The translations under genes and the position numbers were made by a program. Source: Gari tellinella (lineage: Eukaryota; Mollusca; Bivalvia; Cardiida; Psammobiidae). From it: a DNA stretch of 64,000 bases. The notes beneath the pieces were generated by a model that ran no database searches, was not told the DNA's origin, and saw only the letters and a list, made by a program, of their open reading frames with translations. Shown piece by piece: positions 50,260 to 59,514 of the stretch (position 1 is the first letter of the stretch; each line of letters begins with the position of its first letter). The stretch is taken from assembly GCA_922989275.2 (NCBI GenBank), contig OV277866.1, positions 49,405,246-49,469,245 on the forward strand, read 5' to 3'.

Positions 50260-50341
50260 TATCTATAAGAAATAAATTATATGAAGGGTATGAAAACACA
50301 AATAACTGAACCCCTCGTATTAGCCCACTGTACGGGCACTT

Positions 50342-50545
50342 TCTGCTGAGAAGTTTTCATACTTTCCCGATAAACGCATTTTTTCCAAAGCAAGGATGTC
50401 CCCTTGCAAAACAGTTTGAAACCATATTGGACGCCGGGTCCTCGTGGTGTCTGATCTGGCCCCACTCTGTCTGTCACTCAGATTAAAACCAATCGCCAAT
50501 ATCTCTAAATGCAGTCAATTTCTACATTTATTTGCAAGGTACTTG
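50342..50545 (+). mobile_element. Family A copy, decayed
   Basis: CTGCTGAGAAGTTTTCATAC, CCCGATAAACGCATTTTTTC, hairpin GAAACCATATTGGACGCCGG / GGTGTCTGATCTGGCC. Right end lost. Confidence 0.65.
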
Positions 50546-51040
50546 TGTTATATTTTCTATAAAAGATATATATAGTACATGTAGTCACGTACATAGCTCG
50601 TAAGCAGTCCAGTATCTTTCTGAATAATGATATAGACTTGGAAGTAATAACATATCTACCGTTTCTTTCCACTTATCATTATATAAGTATTGCTAGGCTG
50701 GCAGGATAATAAAACTAGGGTAAAGTCCAAAATCAAAACTCTTACCAAACCTATACCTTGTAAGGTTCAGATACATGTACTCTGAAATCCTCCAATGCAA
50801 TTATAAGCGAACATTGTAAGTTTTAGTACATTGTATACCTTAACCCCATGTCAATCAAATGTGGAATCACTTCCGTCGCAGAATAAACTCATGCAATTAC
50901 ATATTATTCTCGTTATCTGTACACAAAATAACGCCAAATATCAAGGAATGAGACACAAAGAAATTAACACAAGTCAAGTCTGTCAGGTTAATTGATCCAA
51001 TTGTTTGTCACTGTGTCCTTTTGTACTGCCAATTTACAGT
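50546..51040. other. No recognisable feature
   Basis: About 500 bp with ACATGTA words but no ends or exons seen. Confidence 0.4.
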
Positions 51041-51044
51041 TTAA

Positions 51045-51287
51045 CCATTTCACTCCCAATGGCACCTTAAAGCGCGTTTGCAAACAGTTTGGGTCCTGAT
51101 CAGACGCCGCGTTACGCGGCGTCTGATCAGGGCCCAAACTGTTTGACACTCGTTTCAAAATTTCGCATGTCATATTGCATTGAATCTAACTTTGAAACGT
51201 GTCTTGTAGACAACAATACTGAATCAGACGACAATAAAGCGGTGATGGGGTAAAAAGAACCTACCGAATAATTTTAGCATGAAAGTG
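51045..51287. mobile_element. Family B MITE, well preserved
   Basis: TTAA at 51,041-51,044 and 51,288-51,291. Hairpin TTGGGTCCTGATCAGACG ... CGTCTGATCAGGGCCCAA with fully paired GCGTTACGC tip. Confidence 0.92.
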
Positions 51288-51529
51288 TTAATGGCAAAAT
51301 AGCTGTTATAAAATGTAAAGGACATAGTCGCTGTGAGGTATGTGATCTCTCCCCGATAAAACACACGGCTCATACCACTAGACGCAAACTAAACTCAGTT
51401 CATGAATATTCATTTAAACATATCTCCGACTCGTTATAATTCAAGTAGCGATTGTACTGATTTGTTTCCAGGAAACAAAATTTTAAGACTAACTTGCCTT
51501 AAGCACTTTGGTGACCTTGTTGTGACCCA

Positions 51530-51605
51530 TGTAAACAATCTGAATTCAGATGATATTCCGAGAAATACGAGTACTCGTAGAAATTCAAACTGTTTGACCT
51601 TCTAG
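51530..51605. repeat. Alpha-hairpin relic
   Basis: GTAAACAATCTGAATTCAGA, GAGTACTCGTAG and AAATTCAAACTGTTTGACC. No ends. Confidence 0.4.
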
Positions 51606-51626
51606 GATTTATTGGTGTACACATTA

Positions 51627-52155
51627 AACTCTAGTGCCACAAATATGCATTATTTACAAATGGTGCATACTTGTCCTTTGCAAACAGTGTAGACCCATAC
51701 AGTACTGAATCTTATTAAACTAACAATTTTTGCGATTCGATGGCAATTCGCTTGCAATTCGATGGCAATTCGCTTGCGATTCAAAGTACTAACTTTACCC
51801 TCGGGTAAGTTTTCTTGAATGGTGTATCTCACAAATGTTCGCAAATATGCCTTCGTTATTTTTTTCGATTCCATTTTTGTCACAACCGCTTCGGAAAATT
51901 CGCGTAAAAATAGTAGTAGGATTTGTTTTTTGAAGCGCGCGATTCGATGGCAATTCGATGGCAATTCGCTTGCGATTATCAATTTAATTTAATAAGGTTC
52001 AGTACTGTATCAGAGTGTTCCTGCAGGGGCACCCTCAACAGGATCGACACTTACATATACCGGTAGGGTAAAACCAATTCTAAATAGTCAAAATGGACTA
52101 AACTAAATTGAGAGCTAAATGTTATACATGTATTTGTGTGTCATGGATGACAGAG
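51627..52155 (+). mobile_element. Family E-like element carrying D
   Basis: TTAA at 51,623-51,626 and 52,156-52,159. GCAAACAGTGTAGACCCA is broken at TA by D; TCAGAGTGTTCC, GGGGCACCCTCAACAGG and GATCGACACTTAC resume. Right arm matches the E copy at 4488 (CTAAATAGTCAAAATGGACT). Confidence 0.6.
51700..52007 (-). mobile_element. Family D MITE, copy 2 nested in E
   Basis: TA at 51,698-51,699 and 52,008-52,009; TIRs CAGTACTGAATCTTATTAAA and TTTAATAAGGTTCAGTACTG. Inverted relative to the copy at 1195. Tandem GATGGCAATTCGCTTGC units at both ends. Confidence 0.9.
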
Positions 52156-52159
52156 TTAA

Positions 52160-52605
52160 ATTAAGGAGAGACAAACTTATAAAACCATTGCAGACATCAG
52201 TTTGTAGAAAGCTAATAACTGTTTAGTGTGCTAGATGTGCATTTGCCTAAAACGATAAAAAACGTTCGTGTTCGCTGCTGTCGGGAACTGTGAAAAGTAA
52301 ACAATTTTGAATGTTTAAAAATGTTTTGTTTTAAAGTACCGACAACCTATACTCAAAAAAGACTAAAACGACACTGAAATTTGTTTTTGCCCTCCGAAGG
52401 CACATTACATATGGCCATTTCTGCTGTCATCCATTTGTTCGTAGAAATGTAATATGTTTAAGTACTAGTATCACTCTTTTCATTGTTCGATTCAAACATT
52501 TATGACTATATATCATTTTTTTACAATTGATAGTCGGGCAAATCGTGCCGAATGTTTTTAGCTGATTTACATAGAATTCCTACAAATGTACCATGCTAGC
52601 GACAA
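52160..52605. other. No recognisable feature
   Basis: About 445 bp, nothing recognised. Confidence 0.4.
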
Positions 52606-52616
52606 AACAATGAAAA

Positions 52617-52695
52617 CCATTGCAAATAGTTTTGATCTTGATGAGACGCACCGTAACGCGGTGTTTCATCAGGATCTAAACTATTTGATACTATG
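52617..52695. repeat. Alpha-hairpin (B'-like) without ends
   Basis: GCAAATAGTTTTGATCTTGA, GAGACGCACCGTAACGCGGTG and TTTCATCAGGATCTAAACTA. Confidence 0.5.
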
Positions 52696-52802
52696 TCCCT
52701 GTTATCCTTTGATGTGACTACACATAAGACTAGCCATACTATAGGGGTTTCGAAGAAATAATTGGGAATACATGTATATTATTTTAACCCTGTTGCTAGA
52801 TA

Positions 52803-53297
52803 CATTTGAGAAAATGCTATTCTTTCCCGTTTAACTCAATGCCCTATAGCATGTACATGTATCTAGTCATGAAGGCAAGTAATCACTTAAAGTAGGTTGA
52901 AAGTAAGGCAGAATGCGCCTTAAGGCGTATTCTGCTATACCTTCAACCTGCTTTAACCTATCATCAGCCAGGATGAAGAAAATATTTATTTTGGAACATG
53001 TTTATTACTATAAAGTGGAACTATTTCTTCAGTGGAGGAAAATCTAAAGTCGCTAAAATGCGATTCTATGGAGTAAAGGGTTAAATGAATCAAAACGTAA
53101 AACGCAATGCATTTAATTGTAGAAAATGACAATGTTTTGACACTGCCTAACAGAATTTCAAACTTGATTTGCAGTAACATCGGTGCCTGATCAGACACCA
53201 GGTTTCCCACGACTGATCTAACTTCAACTGTTTGCAATGGGCATAACGTTTCAGACATAAATTCGTTTATTGAAAGAATCTAATGTATTCACCACTT
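52803..53297 (-). mobile_element. Family A copy interrupted by F
   Basis: CATTTGAGAAAATGCTATTC and CCCGTT stop at TTAA (52,831-52,834); after F, AATCAAAACGTAAAACGC continues the long arm, then hairpin GGTGCCTGATCAGACACC and CATAAATTCGTTTATTG to CACCACTTT. Confidence 0.78.
52835..53080 (+). mobile_element. Family F MITE nested in A
   Basis: TTAA at 52,831-52,834 and 53,081-53,084. Ends CTCAATGCCCTATAG and TATGGAGTAAAGGG. Hairpin tip AATGCGCCTTAAGGCGTATT. Confidence 0.9.
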
Positions 53298-53299
53298 TA

Positions 53300-53640
53300 A
53301 AAGTCTTAGATTGCAAATAATGTATGTTCTTGCTGGTTGAGTTATTTTCTGACCCTTTCGTTACACTAGTGAAGTTACATAAATCATCCGATATCTTCAA
53401 GACAGAGGAATAGTTAGAATTGCAAATTTAATCTCTGTGGACCCCAAACAGCAATAGCTGACCCCGTAAGTTATACACCGAGCAGTTTAAGAGAAAATTG
53501 GCAAGATTTTTTTATTGCCAAAAAATGAAACATATTAGATTACATCCTTGACCCTTATCAAATTTTTGAGTAGTATATAATTGTTTATATGGCGACATTG
53601 GGTGTGAAAGAGGTAACAGGAAAATTAAAAGCCATCTCCA
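53300..53640. other. No confident feature
   Basis: ATGGCGACATTGGGTGTGAA (53,590) may be a solo B end. The rest is unrecognised. Confidence 0.35.
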
Positions 53641-53643
53641 CTA

Positions 53644-54220
53644 CAGCGCCCCTCCTTACAGTGGAGAATCTGTTATTCTTTCCCGTTTAAACGCAAACGT
53701 ACGCAAACGTAGAAAAGAACAACTTTTAGACAATTCTGATAATTCTTGTTTATCTTGGTGGCAAACAGTTTGGAGCCTGATCAGACGGCGGGTTACCCGG
53801 CGTCTGATCTGGCTCCAAACTGTTTGCAATAAAAATATTAATTTTAGCGTAAACGCGTTTATTGGGAAAGAATAACACATTCTCGTGCACTGTACAACGA
53901 CACCCAATGGGAGACACAAAGTGTGTGCGTTGTTCAGAGGGAGTCGTTATATGAAGGGAAAATGGCTTACATTTGCAAACAGCTTGAATCCAGATCAGAC
54001 GCCGCATGGATTCAAGCTGTCTGTCACTCGCCATTAAGGGTTTTTTCTGTCAAAATGTCCACAATGTAACTTTGAGAAAAACAGCAGACGACAATTTTAA
54101 GCAGACGACATTGCAGTCGTGAATAGGTTTGACATAATTGTCCTGTTTAGGGAACTGCGGCAGGGGTCATTGTAAGGAGAGAGTCGTTTTTGAGAGGGTC
54201 GTTTTAGGGAGGGAGCACTG
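53644..54220 (-). mobile_element. Family C MITE split by A, otherwise complete
   Basis: TA at 53,642-53,643 and 54,221-54,222. CAGCGCCCCTCC, the A insert, then ACAACGACACCCAATGGG. The hairpin has lost its right stem tip (AGACGCCGCATGGATTC). Ends GTTTTAGGGAGGGAGCACTG. Confidence 0.92.
53659..53892 (-). mobile_element. Family A MITE nested in C
   Basis: TA at 53,657-53,658 and 53,893-53,894. 234 bp: long arm lacks the GCAAAACACTAAAAC segment; the right TIR has an extra GTG (CTCGTGCACTG). Confidence 0.93.
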
Positions 54221-54480
54221 TATAATAGTCATCTCTTTAAGTACAGTGAAACCCCTCTAAACCGGACATGTGTTGGGTCAACCAAACCATCCGGTTTAGA
54301 GGGGTTTCAGGTTTAGAGGGGTTTTAACCCATAGCTTGTTTCTAGAATGAAAGGTAGCTGACCACTTAAAGCATATTGAAAGTAAGCAAAATGCGCCTTA
54401 AGGCGCATTCTGCTTTACTTTCAACATGATTAAGCAACTAGCATCTGCTACAATATAGAAAATATTTCTGATGATATATA

Positions 54481-55309
54481 CTGACACGATAAAGAAACTG
54501 TGCACTTTTATATTGTGTGTAACTTTTTCGTTACTAAGTTTAGAATGATAAACTTTAGCACAATGAGTGATAAAATAATTCGTCACACATTGCACTAGTT
54601 AATCCAATATTAAAGCACCAGGATGTCATGCAAACGTACCAACGGCTATTATGCAATATTATGCACGTGCTGTCTGTGCAACATGTTTACAAGTACATAT
54701 ATTCACTGATTGATATCTTTACTCATTATGCAATAATAAAACCACAGTACTTTTGAATTAAATTCGTTAAACAAGCTGCCTTCGCTCCAAGAAAACGAAC
54801 GAGTTCAAACACTTCAGGACCTTCAATCCGACGTTAGCGTCTCTGACGTCACTGGGCAGTTTGATTGCCACCAAAATACCATCAAGACCCTTCGACATCC
54901 GAACGGTCATGGAAGCGTTAAGGATCAGTCAGGATCCAGCAATCCATCACATCAGGGTAGATACATGACGTTGACGAATTGACATCACAATACGTTACGT
55001 TAGGTCAATGCGTTTGAGATTTATTGCATTGGTCAGTATAAGACGAGGACATTACACATACCGATTTAAATCCATTTTCATTTTCAAAACTTTAGGAAAC
55101 AAAACCGATTTGCAACTTTTACTTTTAACCTCTTCTTTATTCAACCGTTAACAACGCATTTATAATGACACGAATTTGGTTAAAAAAATAAAGCATCGTG
55201 TAAAAGAAGTATTTACGAACATTGTGATACCACACTGGCCTATATTTTTTTTTTAAAAATATGGAAATTTTAATTCCTAAACAAGTGCACAGTTTCTTTT
55301 TCGTGTCAG
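54481..55309 (+). mobile_element. Tc1-like element, 829 bp, degraded
   Basis: TIRs of about 27 bp with one mismatch: CTGACACGATAAAGAAACTG at the left and the complement of CAGTTTCTTTTTCGTGTCAG at the right. TA target duplications at 54,479-54,480 and 55,310-55,311, exactly restoring the F sequence. Contains the transposase relic at 54,785-54,982. About half the length of a usual 1.3-1.6-kb Tc1 element, so internally deleted and non-autonomous. Confidence 0.88.
54785..54982 (+). pseudogene. Tc1/mariner-like transposase relic, N-terminal HTH part
   Basis: A 65-codon open stretch ending at TGA (54,980-54,982). It keeps the DNA-binding region of Tc1-like transposases: LQENERVQTLQDLQ, then VSVSDVTGQFDCHQNTI (first helix-turn-helix, compare the V-DV-F-H-NTI pattern), then GHGSVKDQSGSSNP, the equivalent of the GSV-DRPRSGRPR linker with three of its residues changed, and RYMTLTN. 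The DDE catalytic domain is not recognisable downstream, and no start codon is in place. It is inside an element with matched TIRs, so it is the original transposase remnant of that element. Not functional. Family assignment rests on motif recognition, not a search. Confidence 0.82.
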
Positions 55310-55461
55310 TATATGTTCATGAATGTAATTTCTTCAGTGAAGAAATAAATCAAATGCTTGAAAATGGGTGGGAAAAGGGACCAAAGCCCAGTTTAGAGAG
55401 AATTCCGGTATTTAGAGGTTCCGGTTTAGAGGGGCTTTACTATATATTAAGGCTTACCTAC

Positions 55462-55633
55462 CTCTGTGACAGAATTGCAAAATAATCCAATCCAACAGAA
55501 AACACTTATACTTTGCTTGTAACCTCTCAAGAAACGACATTTCCTCATAATCTTTTTTTCTAACCGTCACTTTTTCATCAAGCATCGATGTCCGTTCCGT
55601 GATCCGCGCACGTAATGGTGAGCATTCAGACAT
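55462..55633 (-). CDS. Putative first coding exon, paralogue 2 (partial)
   Basis: 172-nt exon from ATG (55,633-55,631) to a phase-1 break: TGT CAC AGA G followed by GTAGGT (55,461 downward). Encodes 57 residues starting MSECSPLRARITER, with YEEMSFLERLQAKY and a hydrophobic CFLLDWIILQFC. Matches the exon at 38,110-38,281 in strand, length and phase. Conservative replacements (D/E, K/R, I/L) fit a real protein. A competing donor lies four bases further (GTAAGC) and would give a different phase. The family P nest lies only 18 bp downstream, so the intron is loaded with transposons; the next exon was not found. Function unknown. Confidence 0.6.
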
Positions 55634-55850
55634 ATTTCACAATGCTAAACAACCTATCCACACACTTCAAGATCACCGTAAAAAGCAATCATGTATATTT
55701 CAGTGTCTTCCTTCCGACAACACACGTTATACCACCGTGTATAGAGATGTTTAAGGAATCAGGGTAGCATTATCCAATAATCTACGATTTAATCAAAACC
55801 GTCCTGTAAGGTTCGTGTTTGGTATAGTGAGAAACAATGCTCACGTGGAG

Positions 55851-55886
55851 CTACAGTTGAGAGGTACAGTTATTCTTTCCCTTTGA
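55851..55886 (-). mobile_element. Family A end stub
   Basis: CAGTTGAGAGGTACAGTTAT, CTTTCCCTTTGAA, cut by the M element. Confidence 0.55.
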
Positions 55887-56130
55887 ATTATTTCAACAAT
55901 AAGTAGCTCTTGTGGGTTATTAGGTTCCCTAGTGGATCGCTCTAATTAACAAAAACATAAACCAGTCTACTTGGAATTCTTGATAGCTTAGTAAAAACTG
56001 GTTTAAAATAGCAAACAGTATAGATCCAGATCATAGGGGCTCCAAACGGAACCCTCTGATTTTGGTCCACACTGTTTGCAAATGAAATAATTATAATTTA
56101 GATAGATTCATTGTGTTCAAAGAGTGTTGA
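55886..56130 (+). mobile_element. Family M MITE, copy 2
   Basis: TTATTTCAACAATAAGTAGC to TGTGTTCAAAGAGTG. Hairpin AACAGTATAGATCCAGATCA ... CCTCTGATTTTGGTCCACAC; tip GGGGCTCCAAACGGAACCC. Confidence 0.65.
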
Positions 56131-56144
56131 TGCGCACAAGAAAA

Positions 56145-56578
56145 TATTTCATGAATACGCACTAATAGAAATGTAGTCTATATCCTAGCAGATTGAGGCT
56201 TAAAAGTTGAAAGTATATGAGAAATGCACCATAGGCGCATTCTAATTTACTTTAAATCTGCCTTAATTGTTAATTGGTCACATGTTTCTTACATGTAACT
56301 AGAATCTGGTTACAGTGGAGAATGTGTTATTCTTTCCCAATAAACGCGTTTACGCTAAAACTATTATTTGCAGTGCAAACAGTTTGGAGCCAGATCAGAC
56401 GCCGGGTAACCCGGCGTCTGATCAGGCTCCAAACTGTTTGCCACCAAGATAAACATGAAATATCAGAATTGTCCAAAAGTTGTTCTTTTCTACGTTTTAG
56501 CGCTTTGCGTTTGCGTACGTTTGCGTTTAAACGGGAAAGAATAACAGATTCTCCACTGTACATGTATGGGGTAAAAAA
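56145..56578 (-). mobile_element. Family F copy split by A
   Basis: ATGAATACGCACTAATAG, hairpin GGCTTAAAAGTTGAAAGTA ... CTTTAAATCTGCCTTAA, then the A insert, then TATGGGGTAAAAAATTC as the F end. Confidence 0.7.
56313..56558 (+). mobile_element. Family A MITE nested in F
   Basis: TA at 56,311-56,312 and 56,559-56,560. Full length, intact hairpin; left TIR GAATGTG against right TIR ACAGATTC. Confidence 0.95.
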
Positions 56579-56584
56579 TTCACG

Positions 56585-56977
56585 TAGCTAAGCGAAAACA
56601 CAATGCAATATCATGTACGATGTTGCGACTTTTTCACAATTCTGACGATTTACTTTTTCTGAGGTGCAAACAGTATAGAGCCTGATCAAACGCAGGGTGA
56701 TTCCAAACTGTTTGTAGTAGAAATAAATGCACAGTCGAACTTGAAACTTCCAACTTGCTTAAGTCGACCTTACAAGTAGTTCATAATTTTGATTTCGATA
56801 ATACGATATCGCTTAAGTCAACATACCCGTATTTCAAAGTTAAAACGTGGCTAAGCCACGTTTCAACTTTGAAATATGGGTATACTCGAACTAAAGCGAG
56901 TTCGAAATATCTAGTTTTGATTGTACTTCGTTTAGTGAAGACGCGTTTATTAGGAAAGAATAACGTCTAACTCACTG
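56585..56977 (-). mobile_element. Family A copy split by Q
   Basis: AGCGAAAACACAATGCAAT, hairpin GAGCCTGATCAAACGCAGGG with right arm lost, AATAAATG, then Q; resumes AGTGAAGACGCGTTTATTAG and AACTCACTG then TA. Confidence 0.72.
56732..56923. mobile_element. Family Q pogo-like MITE nested in A
   Basis: CAGTCGAACTTGAAACTTCC to CTAGTTTTGATTG then TA (56,924-56,925). Inner hairpin GTATTTCAAAGTTAAAACGT / ACGTTTCAACTTTGAAATAT around GGCTAAGCC; AACTAAAGCGAGTTCGA in the right arm. Confidence 0.75.
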
Positions 56978-57077
56978 TATTATGATAAAGACTGTGAGAG
57001 CTTATTGAAAATTCTGACGATTTTAGAATGCATAGAAACTCGGCATGGGATCTATATCAGAGTGTTTGTCTCCAGGG

Positions 57078-57513
57078 TATTTTAATTCATGTTATGATCT
57101 CCCAGTAAACACGCTTTATGCTCAGACAATGATGACAATTGCAAACAGTTACAGTGGAGAATCTGTTATTCTTTCCCGTTTAAACGCAAACGTACGCAAA
57201 CGCAAAACACTAAAACGTAGAAAAGTACAACTTTTGGACAATTCTGATAATTCTTGTTTATCTTGGAGGCAAACAGTTTGGAGCCTGATCAGACGCCGGG
57301 TTACCCGGCGTCTGATCTGGCTCCAAACTGTTTGCACTGGAAATAATAGTTTTAGCGTAAAGGCGTTTATTTGGAAAGAATTACACATTCTCCACTGTAG
57401 GACGTCGGGAAGCACGGCGTCTTATCCGGTTTCAAAATGTTTGCAATGGAAATAATTGTTTTGTTTTTGGTACCAACGTGATTATTTGGGAAAGGATAAC
57501 GTATTCCACGCTG
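57078..57513. mobile_element. A variant with two short arms, hairpin split by A
   Basis: Left: TCCCAGTAAACACGCTTTATG, ACAATTGCAAACAG (split here at 57,149). Right: GGACGTCGGGAAGCACGGCG, TTTGCAATGGAAATAATTG, CGTGATTATTTGGG and CACGCTG. Both sides look like the short arm, unlike normal A copies. The right TA (57,514-57,515) is shared with the next H element. Confidence 0.6.
57152..57397 (-). mobile_element. Family A MITE nested in the hairpin of another A
   Basis: TA at 57,150-57,151 and 57,398-57,399. ACACATTC subfamily. Short arm AAAGGCGTTTATTTGG has two changes. Confidence 0.94.
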
Positions 57514-57515
57514 TA

Positions 57516-57730
57516 CAGTGAAACTTCTCTATAACGACCACTAAAGTGTGCTTATTATTACGTGTTTACGATAGGGGACTGCTTAAAGCAAGGTGACAGT
57601 AAAACAGAAATCTCCTTCAGGAGCTTTTTGTTTTATTGTCATCTTGCTTTAAGCTGTCACCTGTATTTTCCACAGTCAATTAGCCTTTGTGTAAGTTTTA
57701 GTGATCTAGTGGAAAAGAGAAGTTTTACTG
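57516..57730. mobile_element. Family H MITE
   Basis: CAGTGAAACTTCTCTATAAC to AGAAGTTTTACTG then TA (57,731-57,732). Hairpin GCTTAAAGCAAGGTGACAGT / ATTGTCATCTTGCTTTAAGC; tip ATCTCCTTCAGGAGCT. Confidence 0.88.
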
Positions 57731-57753
57731 TATTTGGGCCGGGCTTACATGTA

Positions 57754-57999
57754 CAGTGGAGAATCTGTTATTCTTTCCCAATAAACGCGTTTACGCTAAA
57801 ACTTTTATTGGCAATGCAAACAGTTTGGAGCCAGATCAGACGCCGGGTAACCCGGCGTCTGATCAGGCTCCAAACTGTTTGCCACCAAGATAAACAAGAA
57901 TTATCAGAATTGTCCAAAAGTTGTATTTTTCTACGTTTTAGTGCTTTGCGTTTGCGTACGTTTGCGTTTAAACGGAAAAGAATAACAGATTCTCCACTG
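57754..57999 (+). mobile_element. Family A MITE, young type
   Basis: TA at 57,752-57,753 and 58,000-58,001. Full length; minor changes TTTTATTGGCAATGC and ACGGAAAAG. Confidence 0.95.
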
Positions 58000-58229
58000 T
58001 ACCGTATAACCTATATTTGAAATCAATACAAGGATATCGGTCAATTAGGCCGAGTACCTATAGTTACATAACGAGCACTGTGCACCAATAAATACACTAC
58101 TGCCACCATCAGTATGCTGATGTAATCTAATTTGAAACGCTGAATCAATGTCGTCCGTTTTCAAAATAGTCGACTGCTCAAATTCTGACGTTGATTTTCT
58201 TTTCTTTTTTTGTTTCGGAAATATGAGGC

Positions 58230-58305
58230 TTAACCTGAAAAGTCTTGAAGCGAAGCGGACGCCGAATAATTCGTCGACTGATCTGAATCGAAACTGTTAT
58301 TCTGT
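58230..58305. repeat. Alpha-hairpin relic
   Basis: AGCGAAGCGGACGCCGAATA, TTCGTCGACTGATCTGAATC and GAAACTGTTATTCTG. Confidence 0.4.
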
Positions 58306-58660
58306 TAAAACAGTTAATTGACTGTTATAATATTGAATTGTTTTAGTAGATGGCACGCCTATTTGCTACCAGCGACGCAATAAAATTTGCATAGTAAATT
58401 GATAACGCGTTTAAATCAACTAGATATGGAATTAAATATTTAATTCTGATATGATGAATATTACCGTCAATTGTCATCTACATGTAAAATGGCATCTAAG
58501 CCAATATTGGTTTGACATGGTCGAAGGGTAAAACAAATTAAAATACAATTTTCTTCGGATACATGTACCCTTACAATTTAATGTGTTGAATTAACTCTTA
58601 TTGTGCTAGAGGTGACAATATGATAACACTTACAAGGAAAAATCCTTGTAAGAATGGTCA
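58306..58660. other. No recognisable feature
   Basis: About 355 bp. AAGGAAAAATCCTTG is a short palindrome at 58,634-58,649. Confidence 0.4.
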
Positions 58661-58669
58661 TAAGAAAGA

Positions 58670-58770
58670 TAGATATACATGTACATATGTAATATTTTAT
58701 TTGCACTGTTACATGTATATCTTTTATATGTGATTGTAATATTTTGAATAAAGTTTGAAAACAAAACCCT
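58670..58770 (+). mobile_element. Possible LINE or transcript 3' end
   Basis: TATTTGCACTGTTACATGTA, TGTGATTGTAATATTTTG then AATAAAGTTTGAAAAC: an AATAAA polyadenylation signal 10 nt from an A-rich tail. No coding upstream. Either the 3' end of a retrotransposon fragment or chance. Confidence 0.35.
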
Positions 58771-58870
58771 GTTTCAAGCTAGCTGCCACCCGTCTTTGTC
58801 ACCGTTTGATTGACCATTAGAGCGTAAAGTCACTGTAAACTGTTCATTTATTATTCATAACCTATAAAAA

Positions 58871-58922
58871 TACAGTCAAACGTTCATATCGCGAACTCCG
58901 TTAAGCTGGACATGTCCGTCAT
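58871..58922 (+). mobile_element. Family Q left end
   Basis: TACAGTCAAACGTTCATATC, GCGAACTCCGTTAAGC; interrupted by F at TTAA (58,923-58,926). ACGGGTATGTTCGACTTAC after F (59,191) may be its remnant. Confidence 0.55.
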
Positions 58923-58926
58923 TTAA

Positions 58927-59160
58927 CCCATTAGACCATGGCCTGTTTCTAATTTTGAAGACAGGTGATCATGTAAAGCAGGTTGAAAGCTAAGCAAAAT
59001 GCGCCTTAAGGCGCATTCTACTTTACTTTCAGCCTGCTTTAAGCTAACGTTTTCAAGAATATTTCCTATTGTGCAGTTTCATAAGTGTAGAAATTGTAAA
59101 TATTTCCTCAGTGGGGTAATAAATTAAAGGCGTAAAAAGGTGAATGTATAGGTTAATGGG
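58927..59160 (+). mobile_element. Family F MITE
   Basis: TTAA at 58,923-58,926, right flank TTAC (59,161-59,164). Ends CCCATTAGACCATGG and GTATAGGTTAATGGG. Hairpin tip AATGCGCCTTAAGGCGCATT; left stem has GCTAAGCAAAATG. Confidence 0.9.
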
Positions 59161-59266
59161 TTACAGTTTAAACGTAGCTAAGCTGAAAACAAACGGGTAT
59201 GTTCGACTTACACGATTTTTGAAATGATAAACTTAAACTGAAGAAATATGAGACAAGGTCCACATA

Positions 59267-59511
59267 CAGTGGAGAAAATGTTATTCTTTCCCAATAAACG
59301 CGTTTACGCTAAAACTATTATTTCCTGTACAAACAGTTTGGAGCCAGATCAGACGTCGGGTAACCCGGCGTCTGTTCTGGCTCCAAACGATTTGCCACTC
59401 AGCCTAATATCAATAGTCAGAAATGTCAAAAATTGTTATTTTCTACATATTAGTGCATTGATTTTGCGTTTCGTTGCGTTTAAACGGGAAAGAATAACGT
59501 TTTCTCCACTG
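59267..59511 (+). mobile_element. Family A MITE, older subfamily
   Basis: TA at 59,265-59,266 and 59,512-59,513. TIRs GAAAATGTTATTC / GAATAACGTTTTC. Its hairpin base ends TCTGGCTCC, so it pairs fully and lacks the A-A mismatch of young copies. Confidence 0.93.
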
Positions 59512-59514
59512 TAA

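Larger units (their letters stand above)
54328..55370 (+). mobile_element. Family F copy inside P, split by a Tc1-like element
   Basis: TTAA at 54,324-54,327, then ATAGCTTGTTTCTAGAATG and hairpin CTTAAAGCATATTGAAAG ... CTTTCAACATGATTAAG (tip AATGCGCCTTAAGGCGCATT). Left half ends AATATTTCTGATGATATA; the right half resumes at 55,312 with GTTCATGAATG and TTTCTTCAGTGAAGAAATAA. Right terminus decayed. Confidence 0.8.
54244..55442. mobile_element. Family P pogo-like MITE holding a nest
   Basis: Ends CAGTGAAACCCCTCTAAACC and GGTTTAGAGGGGCTTTACTA, with TA at 54,242-54,243 and 55,443-55,444. Inner arms repeat the CCGGTTTAGAGGGG word. Interrupted by F from about 54,324 to 55,370. The CAGTGAAACC ends resemble Tigger/pogo MITEs (family knowledge; not searched). 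Confidence 0.75.
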
